From: Pseudomonas sp.
GTDB lineage: Bacteria > Pseudomonadota > Gammaproteobacteria > Pseudomonadales > Pseudomonadaceae
Assembly: GCF_030690725.1 (NCBI RefSeq)
Contig: NZ_JAUYGD010000026.1
Location: 1-40,727 of the forward strand
Reading direction: 5' to 3'
Length of the DNA stretch: 40,727 nt
Below, in pieces: positions 25,061 through 33,308 of this stretch. Made by a program: the position numbers and the translations under genes. Every line of letters starts with the position of its first letter. The stretch's first letter is position 1. Under the pieces are notes generated by a model. It had not been told where the DNA came from. It saw only the letters and a program-made list of their open reading frames with translations, and ran no database searches.

Positions 25061-26254
25061 TCAGCCACAGACCCGAGCAATCGCACTGGCCAACTGATCC
25101 AGGCGTTCGGCGTCGAGCCCGGCCATATTCGCCCGGCCTGAGCCGACCATATACACGCTGAACTCATCGCGCAGGCGTTGCACCTGGGTTGGGCTCAGGC
25201 CGGTGTAGGAGAACATGCCGCGTTGCACCGCGATATGCGCAAAGCGCTCACTCAGGCCATACGGTTGCAGGGCTTCGACCAGGCCGCCGCGCAGGCTGGC
25301 GACGCGCTGGCGCATGGCGTCCAGCTCGCTGACCCAGAGGCTGTGCAGTTCACTGTCAGCCAGAATGCTGGCGACCACTGCCGCGCCGTGGGCTGGTGGG
25401 GTAGACCACATATTGCGCGCAATAAACGCCAGTTGGCTGCGTACATCCTGCAGCTTGGTTGCAGTCTCGGCGCAGACGATCAGCGCACCGGTGCGCTCGC
25501 GGTACAGGCCGAAGTTTTTCGAACAGGAACTGGTGATCAGCAGTTCGGGTAACTCGGCGGCAAACAGGCGTACGGCAAAGGCGTCTTGTTCCAGGCCATC
25601 GCCGAAGCCCTGGTAGGCGAAGTCGATCAGCGGCAGCAGCTCGCGGGCTTTGACCACCTCCAACACGCGTTTCCAGTCACGCGGGGTGAGGTCGAAACCG
25701 GTGGGGTTGTGGCAGCAGGCGTGTAACAACACCACATCGCCTTTGGGCACATGGGCGAGGGCGGCAATCATCGCTTCGACATTCAGCTGGTTGTCTGCGC
25801 CGACATAGGGGTAATGACCGACGCGCAGGCCGGCGGCAGCAAAGATGCTCTCGTGGATCGGCCAGGTCGGATCGCTTAGCCAGATGCCGCGGCCCGGCAG
25901 GCAGTGGGCGATAAAATCCGCACACAGACGCAGCGCGCCAGTGCCGCCAGGGGTCTGGGTGGCGCCAGCACGTTCGGCCAGCAACGGGCTATCGGCGCCC
26001 AGTACCAGCTGACTAAGCAGGCTGCCAAACAGTGGGTCGCCATGGCCACCGATATAGCTTTTGCTGGTTTCGCTTTCCACCAGCCGCTGCTCGGCGAGCT
26101 TTACCGCGCGAGGAATCGGCGTCAGGCCCTGGGCGTCCTTGTACACGCCCACGCCGAGGTCGAGTTTGGCCGGGTTGCGGTCGGCGCGGTAGGCGTCCAT
26201 CAGGCCGAGGATCGGGTCGCCGGGCACGCGCGCAATGCTCTGAAAATGGCTCAC
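25061..26254 (-). CDS. phhC: aromatic-amino-acid aminotransferase
   Basis: Fold-type I PLP enzyme that moves the amino group from tyrosine (or phenylalanine) to 2-oxoglutarate, giving 4-hydroxyphenylpyruvate for Hpd. Subgroup I aspartate/aromatic aminotransferase motifs are present: Asn183 in HACCHNPTG, Asp211 and Tyr214 in DFAYQGFG, the Schiff-base Lys246 in SSCSKNFG and Arg254 in YRERTG. Length 397 is normal. Its ATG overlaps the phhB stop by 4 bp (ATGA), so it is translationally coupled within the phhABC operon. That position, rather than sequence alone, separates it from a general aspartate aminotransferase. It ends 15 bp before a long palindromic element. Confidence 0.93.
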   Translation of the reverse strand: MSHFQSIARVPGDPILGLMDAYRADRNPAKLDLGVGVYKDAQGLTPIPRAVKLAEQRLVESETSKSYIGGHGDPLFGSLLSQLVLGADSPLLAERAGATQTPGGTGALRLCADFIAHCLPGRGIWLSDPTWPIHESIFAAAGLRVGHYPYVGADNQLNVEAMIAALAHVPKGDVVLLHACCHNPTGFDLTPRDWKRVLEVVKARELLPLIDFAYQGFGDGLEQDAFAVRLFAAELPELLITSSCSKNFGLYRERTGALIVCAETATKLQDVRSQLAFIARNMWSTPPAHGAAVVASILADSELHSLWVSELDAMRQRVASLRGGLVEALQPYGLSERFAHIAVQRGMFSYTGLSPTQVQRLRDEFSVYMVGSGRANMAGLDAERLDQLASAIARVCG

Positions 26255-26607
26255 TTGCGGCCCTCGGCGCTGGCGGCCAGCACATCGGTGCGTGCGGCCA
26301 TGATGAAGTCGTTACGGTGCAGGCCGCGCATTTCGTGGCTCCACCAGGTCACAGTGACTTTGCCCCATTCGGTGAGCAGTGCGGGGTGGTGGCCAACTTC
26401 TTCGGCGATGGCGCCGACCGCGTTGGTAAAGGCCAGGGCATGGCGGAAGGTGCGGAACAGGTAAACCCGCTCCAGCTCCATATGGTCGCCACGCACTTCG
26501 ATATTCCAGTCCGGAATCTCGCGAATCAGTTCGGCCAGTTCGTCATCACTGACTTTCGGCGCATCGGCGCTGCAGGCTTCGCATTGGGCATGGGCAAGGG
26601 TGGTCAT
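26251..26607 (-). CDS. phhB: pterin-4a-carbinolamine dehydratase
   Basis: Dehydrates the 4a-hydroxytetrahydropterin left by phenylalanine hydroxylase, so that the pterin can be reduced and reused. The family core [20 protein letters not shown] (about residues 69-88) contains the paired active-site histidines 73 and 74, and the ending [10 protein letters not shown] is typical. 118 residues matches the bacterial family. It lies between phhA and phhC on the minus strand; a 160-bp gap with repeats separates it from phhA, while phhC overlaps it by 4 bp. AGGACC lies shortly before the ATG. In P. aeruginosa PhhB also helps phhA expression; nothing in this sequence tests that. Confidence 0.95.
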   Translation of the reverse strand: MTTLAHAQCEACSADAPKVSDDELAELIREIPDWNIEVRGDHMELERVYLFRTFRHALAFTNAVGAIAEEVGHHPALLTEWGKVTVTWWSHEMRGLHRNDFIMAARTDVLAASAEGRK

Positions 26608-26668
26608 GTCGTGGTCCTTTAGCGTGTGTCGTCAGAGCATAGGAGGTGAGGTTAATCGCAAATTCGTT

Positions 26669-26758
26669 CCCTCTCCCGCGTGCGGGAGAGGGTTAGGGAG
26701 AGGGTGTTGTCAGGTTCGACCCTCTCCCCCAGCCCCTCTCCCATAAATGGGAGAGGGG
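26669..26758. repeat. paired CCCTCTCCC hairpins between phhA and phhB
   Basis: Two hairpins built on the same CCCTCTCCC / GGGAGAGGG core: 26669-26692 (11-bp arms, 2-nt loop) and 26733-26758 (12-bp arms, 2-nt loop), joined by further GGGAGAGGG and CCCTCTCCC copies. This is a widespread intergenic repeat type in gamma-proteobacteria. It sits within the phhA-phhB gap and may reduce read-through or protect phhA mRNA. Confidence 0.7.
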
Positions 26759-26767
26759 AGCCAAAGC

Positions 26768-27553
26768 CTAGGCGGCTTTCGGCGGAAACTTCGGCGCGTG
26801 CAGGCCCAGGCGCATGGCTTGCTGCACCATGGTCATGATGTCTTCATGGGCCAGTTCGAACAGGCGCTTGAGCTCAGGCAGGACGAAATATAGCGGCTGC
26901 AGGATGTCGATACGGTAGGGCGTGCGCATCGCCTCAATCGGGTCGAAAGCCAAACGCTGCGGCGCATCGGACAGGCAGTAGAGGGTTTCTTTCGGCGAGG
27001 AGAGAATGCCGCCGCCGTAGATGCGCTGCCCCTGGCTGGTGTCGAGCAAACCGAACTCGATGGTCAGCCAGTACAGCCGCGCCAGGTACACGCGCTCTTC
27101 CTTGCTGGCGGCCAGGCCGAGCTTGCCGTAGGTGTGGGTGAATTCGGCGAACCAGGGGTTGGTCAGCAGCGGGCAGTGGCCAAAAATCTCGTGGAAGATG
27201 TCCGGCTCCTGCAGGTAGTCCAGCTCTTCAGGTGTGCGGATAAAAGTCGCCACTGGGAATTGCTTGCTGGCCAGCAGCTCGAAGAAGGTTTGAAACGGAA
27301 TCAGCGCCGGCACCCGTGCCACGCGCCAGCCGGTGCTGGCTTGCAGCACTTGGTTGATCTCACCGAGTTGCGGGATGCGCTCATGGGGCAGGCCGAGCTG
27401 CTCGATGCCGTCCAGGTATTCATGGCAGGCGCGGCCTTCGATCACCTTGAGCTGGCGGGTGATCAGGGTATTCCACACCTGATGCTCGGCCTCCGGGTAA
27501 TGGATAAAGCCACTGTCATCCGGTTCGCGCGCCAGGTATTGCGTGCTCTTCAT
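26768..27553 (-). CDS. phhA: phenylalanine 4-monooxygenase
   Basis: Tetrahydropterin- and iron-dependent enzyme turning phenylalanine into tyrosine. The facial triad is exactly placed: His121 and His126 in DIFHEIFGHCP and Glu166 in TIEFGL. Single-domain bacterial form of 261 residues, without the regulatory ACT domain of animal enzymes. The ribosome site AGGAGG is strong, 7 nt before the ATG. Upstream on the same strand are an A-rich Hfq/Crc-like motif, a sigma-54-like promoter and a PhhR-type box, giving a coherent inducible and catabolite-controlled promoter. It is followed by phhB and phhC and divergent from phhR. Confidence 0.97.
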   Translation of the reverse strand: MKSTQYLAREPDDSGFIHYPEAEHQVWNTLITRQLKVIEGRACHEYLDGIEQLGLPHERIPQLGEINQVLQASTGWRVARVPALIPFQTFFELLASKQFPVATFIRTPEELDYLQEPDIFHEIFGHCPLLTNPWFAEFTHTYGKLGLAASKEERVYLARLYWLTIEFGLLDTSQGQRIYGGGILSSPKETLYCLSDAPQRLAFDPIEAMRTPYRIDILQPLYFVLPELKRLFELAHEDIMTMVQQAMRLGLHAPKFPPKAA

Positions 27554-27572
27554 CGCTGCCTCCTGCTGGGGC

Positions 27573-27587
27573 TTTGTTGTTTTATTT
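27573..27587 (-). promoter_or_regulatory. A-rich Hfq/Crc-like motif in phhA leader
   Basis: On the minus strand AAATAAAACAACAAA contains overlapping AAnAAnAA motifs about 10 nt before the AGGAGG ribosome site of phhA. Catabolite repression through Hfq/Crc is the likely meaning. Confidence 0.5.
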
Positions 27588-27609
27588 GATTCAGGAATAC
27601 GCCAGCCAC

Positions 27610-27625
27610 TGCAGTTATGCAGCCC
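27610..27625 (-). promoter_or_regulatory. sigma-54-like promoter of phhA
   Basis: On the minus strand GGGCTG (27625-27620), five bases, CTGCA (27614-27610): the invariant GG and GC are 10 nt apart, with other positions imperfect. The implied start near 27598 gives a leader of about 45 nt. phhA is known to be sigma-54-dependent in P. aeruginosa. Confidence 0.5.
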
Positions 27626-27663
27626 TTGGCTGAGTGTGGTGCGAGAGGAAAGCAGGGATATTT

Positions 27664-27681
27664 CGTAAAGAATTAGTTACG
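27664..27681. promoter_or_regulatory. PhhR/TyrR-type operator
   Basis: CGTAAA, six bases, GTTACG matches the TyrR/PhhR box TGTAAA-N6-TTTACA at 9 of 12 positions and is itself an inverted repeat. It is centred about 74 bp upstream of the predicted phhA start and lies between phhA and phhR, so it could serve both. Confidence 0.6.
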
Positions 27682-27810
27682 TGTGCGGCGGCGTGGCGAA
27701 CTATCGTCTTGCTGCTGCGCTAATCTGTCACATATTCTTGACGAATAATCTGCCGCCTTCGTCGATTTCTCGCCGTTGGCGGCCATAACAAGACCCACAA
27801 GAGCCCTGCC

Positions 27811-29364
27811 ATGCGTATCAAAGTCCACTGCCAGAACCGAATTGGCATCCTGCGCGACATCCTCAACCTGCTGGTCGAATACGGCATCAACGTCGCCCGT
27901 GGCGAGGTCGGTGGCGAGCAGGGTAATGCCATCTACCTGCACTGCCCGAACCTGATCAACCTGCAGTTCCAATCGCTGCGGCCAAAATTCGAGGCGATTT
28001 CCGGGGTGTTTGGCGTCAAGCGCGTCGGCCTGATGCCCAGCGAGCGTCGGCATCTTGAACTGAATGCCTTGCTCGGCGCGCTGGATTTCCCGGTGCTGTC
28101 GATTGATATGGGTGGCTCCATCGTCGCCGCCAACCGCAGCGCGGCGCAGCTGCTCGGTGTGCGGGTGGATGAGGTGCCGGGCATTCCACTGTCGCGCTAC
28201 GCCGAGGATTTCGACCTGCCGGAGCTGGTGCGCGCCAACAAGTCTCGGATCAACGGCCTGCGGGTGAAAGTGAAGGGTGATGTGTTTCTCGCCGATATCG
28301 CGCCGCTGCAAACCGAGCATGAAGAGAGTGATGCCATGGCCGGCGCTGTACTTACGCTGCATCGGGCGGACCGTGTAGGTGAGCGAATTTACAACGTACG
28401 CAAACAAGAGCTGCGCGGTTTCGATTCGATCTTCCAGAGCTCCAAGGTGATGGCCGCCGTGGTACGCGAAGCGCGGCGTATGGCCCCGTTGGATGCGCCG
28501 CTGCTTATCGAGGGCGAAACCGGTACCGGCAAGGAGCTGTTGGCCCGCGCCTGCCACCTGGCCAGCCCGCGCGGACAGTCGCCGTTTATGGCGCTGAACT
28601 GCGCCGGATTGCCGGAATCCATGGCCGAAACCGAGCTGTTCGGCTACGGCCCTGGTGCCTTCGAAGGCGCGCGGCCGGAAGGCAAGCTTGGCCTGCTGGA
28701 GCTGACTGCTGGTGGCACGCTGTTTCTCGATGGCGTGGGCGAGATGAGCCCGCGCCTGCAGGCCAAATTGCTGCGTTTTTTGCAGGACGGCTGCTTCCGC
28801 CGCGTTGGTAGTGATGAGGAGGTCTATCTGGATGTGCGGGTGATCTGCGCCACCCAGGTCGATCTGTCCGAGCTGTGCGCCAAGGGCGAGTTCCGCCAGG
28901 ACCTTTATCACCGCCTCAACGTGCTCAGTCTGCATATCCCACCGCTGCGCGAATGCCTGGATGGCCTGCCGCCGCTGGTGGAGCACTTTCTCGACCAGGC
29001 CAGCCGACAGATCGGCTGTCCGCTGCCAAAACTGGCCCCGCAGGTGCTGGACAAGCTCAGCCATTACCACTGGCCGGGCAACGTGCGTCAGTTGGAGAAC
29101 GTGCTGTTTCAGGCCGTTTCACTGTGCGATGGCGGCGTGGTCAAGGGCGAACATATCCGCCTGCCAGACTACGGTGCGCCGCAGCCATTGGGCGAGTTTT
29201 CAGTGGAGGGCGGGCTGGACGATATCCTTGGCCGTTTCGAAAAAGCCGTGCTGGAGCGCCTGTTCCACGACCACCCGAGCAGCCGCCAGTTGGGTAAACG
29301 CCTAGGGGTGTCGCACACCACCATTGCTAACAAGCTGCGGCAGCATGGCTTGGGTAAGGAGTAG
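27811..29364 (+). CDS. phhR: TyrR-family transcriptional regulator of aromatic amino acid catabolism
   Basis: Senses phenylalanine or tyrosine and controls phhABC. The 517 residues show an ACT domain (about 1-75, MRIKVHCQNRIGILRDILNL), a PAS domain (about 80-190), an AAA+ domain (about 205-435) with Walker A GETGTGKE at 235-242, and a C-terminal helix-turn-helix (about 488-512, GKRLGVSHTTIANKLR). The sigma-54 contact loop reads GAFEGA (282-287), one residue off the classical GAFTGA; E. coli TyrR, which works with sigma-70, has lost it. The ribosome site is weak (ACAAGAG). It is divergent from phhA with a 257-bp shared control region and is followed by a terminator hairpin. Confidence 0.95.
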   Translation: MRIKVHCQNRIGILRDILNLLVEYGINVARGEVGGEQGNAIYLHCPNLINLQFQSLRPKFEAISGVFGVKRVGLMPSERRHLELNALLGALDFPVLSIDMGGSIVAANRSAAQLLGVRVDEVPGIPLSRYAEDFDLPELVRANKSRINGLRVKVKGDVFLADIAPLQTEHEESDAMAGAVLTLHRADRVGERIYNVRKQELRGFDSIFQSSKVMAAVVREARRMAPLDAPLLIEGETGTGKELLARACHLASPRGQSPFMALNCAGLPESMAETELFGYGPGAFEGARPEGKLGLLELTAGGTLFLDGVGEMSPRLQAKLLRFLQDGCFRRVGSDEEVYLDVRVICATQVDLSELCAKGEFRQDLYHRLNVLSLHIPPLRECLDGLPPLVEHFLDQASRQIGCPLPKLAPQVLDKLSHYHWPGNVRQLENVLFQAVSLCDGGVVKGEHIRLPDYGAPQPLGEFSVEGGLDDILGRFEKAVLERLFHDHPSSRQLGKRLGVSHTTIANKLRQHGLGKE

Positions 29365-29377
29365 CCCGCGCTTGACG

Positions 29378-29416
29378 ATAGCAAGCCCCTGCAGCGCTGC
29401 CGGCGGGGCTTGCTAT
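29378..29416. terminator. bidirectional hairpin between phhR and the DUF799 gene
   Basis: Perfect 12-bp arms ATAGCAAGCCCC (29378-29389) and GGGGCTTGCTAT (29405-29416), followed on the plus strand by the T-rich GTTGTTGCT, fill the gap between two convergent genes. Confidence 0.75.
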
Positions 29417-29425
29417 GTTGTTGCT

Positions 29426-30088
29426 CTAACGAGGAGTCGTTGGGCGCGCCCTTGGCCCCGGCAAAATGCCATTCATCGCGTTGCTTGAAAGCAGGCGGTG
29501 GCTGGTAATACCGGCGATTTCATGGCCGCGATCACTCAGGGTGTTCATCACCTGGTTGACCAGCGCGGTGATCAGAATACCGGCCAGCCCGCCGCCGCTG
29601 TTCTGCTGCTGTTCTGCGGTGCTGGCGCGGGCAACGCCTTTCCACAGCTCCTTGCCACTGCGCAGATCAACCAGCGTTGCTGTGGCTGCGACCGCAACCT
29701 CGCTGCTGATGATCATGTAGCTGCTGCCGTATTCGGTGACGTCGATATACAGCACCGTGTCTGCCGCAAAAATCTCATAAAGCTTCTGCGGCGAGACTTC
29801 GCGGATTTCATCCGCATTCATCAGACCGTTCTGCTTGAAGGTTTCATCGACCACAGCAACGGGCAGCACATAGTAGCCAGCCTCGCTAAGCGGCAGGGTG
29901 ATATGCGAGTAAACGCTGTAAGACGCTTTAACATCAGGCGACTTGTTGACTGGCGGCAGAACCAGGATAGAAGCCGGGTTGCTCTCTTTAAAGGCGCTGT
30001 AGTCGTAGGGCTGTTTGGTGGCACAACCAGCCAATAGCGCGGCAAAAGCCAGCGCGGCGAGCGCTTTAAGTGGGTTTAGAAAGGGCAT
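29426..30088 (-). CDS. DUF799 (GNA1162-family) lipoprotein
   Basis: A predicted lipoprotein of 220 residues. The signal (LNPLKALAALAFAALLAGC) ends in a lipobox LAGC with Cys22 as the lipidated residue. The mature part (NPASILVLPPVNKSPDVKAS, then YYVLPVAVVDETFKQNGLMN) is characteristic of DUF799, the family of Neisseria GNA1162 (NMB1162), whose fold resembles TolB-N/LpoB-type periplasmic domains. Start at 30088 is chosen for the normal signal peptide; a GTG at 30097 overlapping the previous stop would add three residues and is also possible. It is the last gene of a three-lipoprotein operon. Function is unknown. Confidence 0.85.
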   Translation of the reverse strand: MPFLNPLKALAALAFAALLAGCATKQPYDYSAFKESNPASILVLPPVNKSPDVKASYSVYSHITLPLSEAGYYVLPVAVVDETFKQNGLMNADEIREVSPQKLYEIFAADTVLYIDVTEYGSSYMIISSEVAVAATATLVDLRSGKELWKGVARASTAEQQQNSGGGLAGILITALVNQVMNTLSDRGHEIAGITSHRLLSSNAMNGILPGPRARPTTPR

Positions 30089-30093
30089 GCTGA

Positions 30094-30450
30094 TCACTTG
30101 GCAAATTTACGCATCAGGAAGTCCATGTACTGGGCGGACTCGGGGAACAGGGTTTTCTCGGTCTCGAATTGCTGACGCACCTGATCGGCTTTGCCGATTT
30201 CCGCATATAGCATGCCGAGATGAGCGTGAAAGCCAGGTGGCAGCGCACGGTCCGCAGCGCGGGCCTTTTGCAGGCTTTCTTCAAGGGCGGCAATCTGCTC
30301 TTCAGCGCTGCTGGTGCTCTCGAAACGCTGGTAAACCTGTTGTTGATAGCCATCCCAGTAATAGAGCGGCTGCGGCTGAGTCACGCAGCCGCTCAAAGTT
30401 GCTGCGGCTATCAAGGCAGCTAGAAAAAGAGTGGGGCGAGTGAGGTTCAT
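30094..30450 (-). CDS. DUF4810 lipoprotein
   Basis: A small predicted lipoprotein of 118 residues. The signal LTRPTLFLAALIAAATLSGC has a lipobox LSGC with Cys22. The mature part opens QPLYYWDGYQQQVYQRFES, the typical DUF4810 start, and is otherwise helical (EEQIAALEESLQKARA). The ATG at 30450 has CGGAG 8 nt upstream and gives a proper signal peptide; a longer start at 30486 would bury the signal and is rejected. It lies 17 bp after the CsgG-like gene and overlaps or abuts the DUF799 gene, so all three are one unit. Function is unknown, but the same three-gene order is remembered from Neisseria (NMB1164-NMB1162). Confidence 0.85.
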   Translation of the reverse strand: MNLTRPTLFLAALIAAATLSGCVTQPQPLYYWDGYQQQVYQRFESTSSAEEQIAALEESLQKARAADRALPPGFHAHLGMLYAEIGKADQVRQQFETEKTLFPESAQYMDFLMRKFAK

Positions 30451-30467
30451 GGGCGATTTCTCCGGGC

Positions 30468-31136
30468 TCACTTGGCTGGTCGCCAAGCGCCGCTATCGAC
30501 ACCATTGACCAGGTTGTTCACGGCTTCACGAATCGCCAGATCCAGTACTTTGCCGTTGAGTGTCGAGTCATAGCTGGCAGTGCCGCCGAAACCGACGATC
30601 TCCCGGTTGGACAGGCTGTACTCGCCCGCTCCCTGGGCGGAATAGACCACTTCGGAAGTCAGCACATCGACGATATTCAGGTTGACCTTGGCGTAGGCAA
30701 TCTGCTGTTTGCCGCGCCCAAGAATGCCAAACAGCTGGTGGTCGCCAACTTCCTTACGACCGAATTCGGTTACATCGCCAGTGACGACAAAGTTTGCCCC
30801 ACGCACCTGCTGAACCTGTTTGGAGAAACCCGATTCCTGTTGCAGCTCGGCCAGGTTGTCACGGTCAAGCACATTGAAGCGATTGGACTGCTGCAAATGA
30901 GTGATCAGAATGGTTTTGGCCTGGCCACCGAGGCGGTCGACATTGTCACTGAAGATGCCGCGCATATAGCTGGAGCGATTATCAAACTTGCCTACGGCAA
31001 TCGGGCTGCGTGGGCCGCTGTAGTGGCTGCTGGCGGTGGTGACTTTTGCAACTTCCAGGGTGCGCGATTGTTCAGTGGCGCAGCCGCTAAGCAATACAAG
31101 CAAGCCTGCGAGGCTGGCAGTGATGATTTTGTTCAT
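30468..31136 (-). CDS. CsgG/HfaB-family lipoprotein
   Basis: A predicted outer-membrane-targeted lipoprotein of 222 residues with signal NKIITASLAGLLVLLSGC (Cys19) and a CsgG-type domain: PIAVGKFDNRSSYMRGIFSD, RFNVLDRDNLAELQQE, NFVVTGDVTEFGRK and AYAKVNLNIVDVLTSEVVYS. In curli systems CsgG forms the secretion pore, but no csgA, B, E or F gene is present, and the protein is shorter than E. coli CsgG (about 277), so a curli export role is unlikely. It heads an operon with DUF4810 and DUF799 lipoproteins. The ribosome site is weak (GAGA before the ATG). Its role is unknown; envelope assembly is an inference. Confidence 0.88.
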   Translation of the reverse strand: MNKIITASLAGLLVLLSGCATEQSRTLEVAKVTTASSHYSGPRSPIAVGKFDNRSSYMRGIFSDNVDRLGGQAKTILITHLQQSNRFNVLDRDNLAELQQESGFSKQVQQVRGANFVVTGDVTEFGRKEVGDHQLFGILGRGKQQIAYAKVNLNIVDVLTSEVVYSAQGAGEYSLSNREIVGFGGTASYDSTLNGKVLDLAIREAVNNLVNGVDSGAWRPAK

Positions 31137-31493
31137 ACGAATCTCATTGAATTAATAGACAGGGAAAGCAGCAACGGGCCGGGAGCCGTCAAGGAATTTC
31201 GCATGGTGCTAACGCTGGGAGCGCTTGCCGCCGCATGTGCTGAGCGCGAATGACGGCATAAGTCTATCCATGACGGTAAATCCAGAAGGTGGGGAGGGTG
31301 CGTCCTGCGGCGGCGATTCTAATCGGCATCAGAGCGCTTTGCCAGAAATGCTGGCTATTTGATGTTAAGCATGTCGTGACGGTGTGATCGCTTCGATATT
31401 CAGCCGGTATATCCGCACCTGGAGCACCAGATTGCAGAGGCAGGAGCACGCGTACGGAGTCTTGCGGGTGTTAATGGCAAGCCTACGGGCTGC
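31137..31493. other. non-coding stretch between two minus-strand transcripts
   Basis: 357 bp upstream of the CsgG-like gene and downstream of the deaminase gene. I see no supported coding sequence, no clear terminator and no confident promoter. A short minus-strand reading frame (31264-31449) has no recognisable product. Confidence 0.4.
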
Positions 31494-32063
31494 CTAGGTT
31501 TTTGGCGCACCACGCCAGGCTGCGACGACACGCTCGCGTAATGCCTGTCGATTCTGCAGTTGGTTGATCGCCTGTTCAGCCAGGTTGATCCAGTAGTGGT
31601 CCACATCTGCCTGGTATACCGATGTGTGTGCGGCCAGGTCGGCCCAGGCTGCGGGCAGGTGTTTGCCGTTAAAGCCGCCGGGTTTGTCCTGGGCCAGATA
31701 GCGAACGCGGGTGATACCGGCCAGCAGGATGCGGCCGTAACACATCAGGCAAGGTTGCAGGCTGACGTACAGGGTAAGGGCGCTGCGGTCCTGCTCGGGG
31801 TGCTCAGTTTCCAGCTGGTCGAGGAGCAACATTTCGGCGTGAGCGGCGCTGTTGTAGTGTCCATCGACGAATACCTGATTGCGCGCGCTGCAAAGTAGCT
31901 CCTGGTTCTGGTTAACCAGCACGGCCCCTACGCCATAGCAGCCTTGCTCCACCGCCAGCAGCGCCTGTTCACAGCAAAGCCTGGCCCAGGTATCGGCGGA
32001 TGATTGGCTGTGCGGGGCATGTTGCAGCAAGGCTGCATGGTGCTCGTTCATCGGTGTTTCCAT
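31494..32063 (-). CDS. nucleoside/cytidine deaminase-family protein
   Basis: A zinc-dependent deaminase-fold protein of 189 residues. The catalytic signature is complete: His75 and Glu77 in AAHAEML and Cys105 and Cys108 in QPCLMCYG, which bind zinc and donate the proton. It resembles the tRNA-adenosine/guanine deaminase group in layout, but TadA is a separate essential gene with different flanking residues, so a free-base or nucleoside substrate is more likely. The N-terminal 20 residues are variable, and Met5 is an alternative start. The C-terminal 60 residues are helical and not catalytic. It stands alone, divergent from the DUF2157 gene. The substrate cannot be told from sequence. Confidence 0.82.
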   Translation of the reverse strand: METPMNEHHAALLQHAPHSQSSADTWARLCCEQALLAVEQGCYGVGAVLVNQNQELLCSARNQVFVDGHYNSAAHAEMLLLDQLETEHPEQDRSALTLYVSLQPCLMCYGRILLAGITRVRYLAQDKPGGFNGKHLPAAWADLAAHTSVYQADVDHYWINLAEQAINQLQNRQALRERVVAAWRGAPKT

Positions 32064-32113
32064 GAGCTGAGTGGCGCGTCGGGCAGCTGCAGTTTAGTCA
32101 GGCGCGTGTTGTT

Positions 32114-32136
32114 TGTAGGCGAGGCTTTAGTCGCGA
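32114..32136. repeat. single REP-like arm
   Basis: TGTAGGCGAGGCTTTAGTCG, continuing CGAG, resembles one arm of the Pseudomonas REP palindromes seen elsewhere in the window but has no matching second arm. Probably a decayed remnant. Confidence 0.5.
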
Positions 32137-32234
32137 GGGCTGAAAGCTTCTACTGGGTCAGCCCACGGCCGAAAGTTTAGCGCTAGAGTGTGCTGAATCA
32201 GCCCAGATCTGATGGACCCGCCGCAAGGATTGCC

Positions 32235-33308
32235 ATGCCCAACATAAACCGCAGTGATGCCCAGCAACGTGCCGATGAGATCGGCGTTTTCAACCGTGAA
32301 TTAGCGCGTCTTGAGGCCGAGCAGGTGTTGAGCCTGAGTGATAGCCAGCGCGCCAGTCTGCACGGCTACCAGCAGCAATTGCTCAATAGTTACCTGGCGG
32401 CCTTCGATATCGATCACGACATTCAGGCCCGTCAGCTATCGCTGGGCATGCGTATCGCCTCGTTTCTCGGTGCGTTGGCGTTGGCGGCCAGTGTGTTTTT
32501 TCTGTTCTATCAGTTCTGGGGGCTGTTTGGCACTCAGAGCCAAGTGGCGATTCTGTTGACGGCGAGCATCGCCTCGTTCGGTTTGACACTCTGGGTGCAA
32601 CGCCTCGATAGCTCGGGTTACTTCAGCAAGCTGGCGGCGCTGGTGGCCTTTACCTGCTTTGTGCTGAACATCGTCATGCTCGGGCAGATCTTCAATATCA
32701 CTCCCTCGAACAATGCTTTGCTGCCCTGGGCGCTCTATGCGCTGCTGCTGGCTTATGCCTGCGGTGCGCGCCTGCTACTGGCGGCCGGGCTGAGCTGTTT
32801 GTTGGCCTTTGTTGCAGCGCGCATCGGCAGCTGGGATGGCATTTACTGGCTGGGGTTTGCTCAGCGGCCGGAGAACTTTATCGTGCCGGCGCTGCTGATC
32901 TTCGTGCTGCCGCTGCTGATCAATCAGCGCCGTTTTGATGGCTTTGCCGTGATCTACCGGTTTTTTGGTCTACTTGGCGTGTTTATACCGGTACTGGTGC
33001 TGGCGCATTGGGGTGCGGGCAGTTACTTCGATTACCCGCCTGAGTACATCGAGAATACCTACCATATCGGCGGTTTTATCCTTGCGGCCCTGGTGATCTG
33101 GCTGGGTGTGCGCCACGAATGGGCGGATGTGGTGAACACCGGGCTGAGTTTCTTTGTGATCTTCCTCTACACCAAGTTGTTCGACTGGTGGTGGGAGAGC
33201 ATGCCCAAGTACCTGTTCTTCCTGGTGTTGGGCTTGAGTGCGGTGCTGATTCTGCTGGTACTGCGCCGCCTGCGTAGCCGCCATGGCTTGCTGGGAGGTG
33301 GGCAATGA
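32235..33308 (+). CDS. DUF2157 membrane protein
   Basis: An inner-membrane protein of 357 residues. The N-terminal 70 residues are soluble and helical (AQQRADEIGVFNRELARLEA), as in DUF2157, followed by about nine or ten hydrophobic segments to residue 345 and a short basic tail (RRLRSRHG). The ATG at 32235 is chosen because AAGGA lies 6 nt upstream; an in-frame GTG at 32190 lacks a ribosome site. Its stop overlaps the start of the DUF4824 gene by 4 bp (ATGA), so the two are translationally coupled. No function is established; a small membrane complex with the next product is the natural reading. Confidence 0.82.
   Translation: MPNINRSDAQQRADEIGVFNRELARLEAEQVLSLSDSQRASLHGYQQQLLNSYLAAFDIDHDIQARQLSLGMRIASFLGALALAASVFFLFYQFWGLFGTQSQVAILLTASIASFGLTLWVQRLDSSGYFSKLAALVAFTCFVLNIVMLGQIFNITPSNNALLPWALYALLLAYACGARLLLAAGLSCLLAFVAARIGSWDGIYWLGFAQRPENFIVPALLIFVLPLLINQRRFDGFAVIYRFFGLLGVFIPVLVLAHWGAGSYFDYPPEYIENTYHIGGFILAALVIWLGVRHEWADVVNTGLSFFVIFLYTKLFDWWWESMPKYLFFLVLGLSAVLILLVLRRLRSRHGLLGGGQ

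Noticed and set aside
26669..26758. Possible CRISPR array
   Set aside because: The repeats are inverted CCCTCTCCC hairpins with irregular spacing, without equal-length spacers or cas genes.
27673..29070. A 465-codon open frame on the minus strand
   Set aside because: It is antisense to phhR, and its composition is typical of a shadow frame.
30468..31136. Curli secretion system
   Set aside because: Only a CsgG-like lipoprotein is present; no csgA, csgB, csgE or csgF is nearby.
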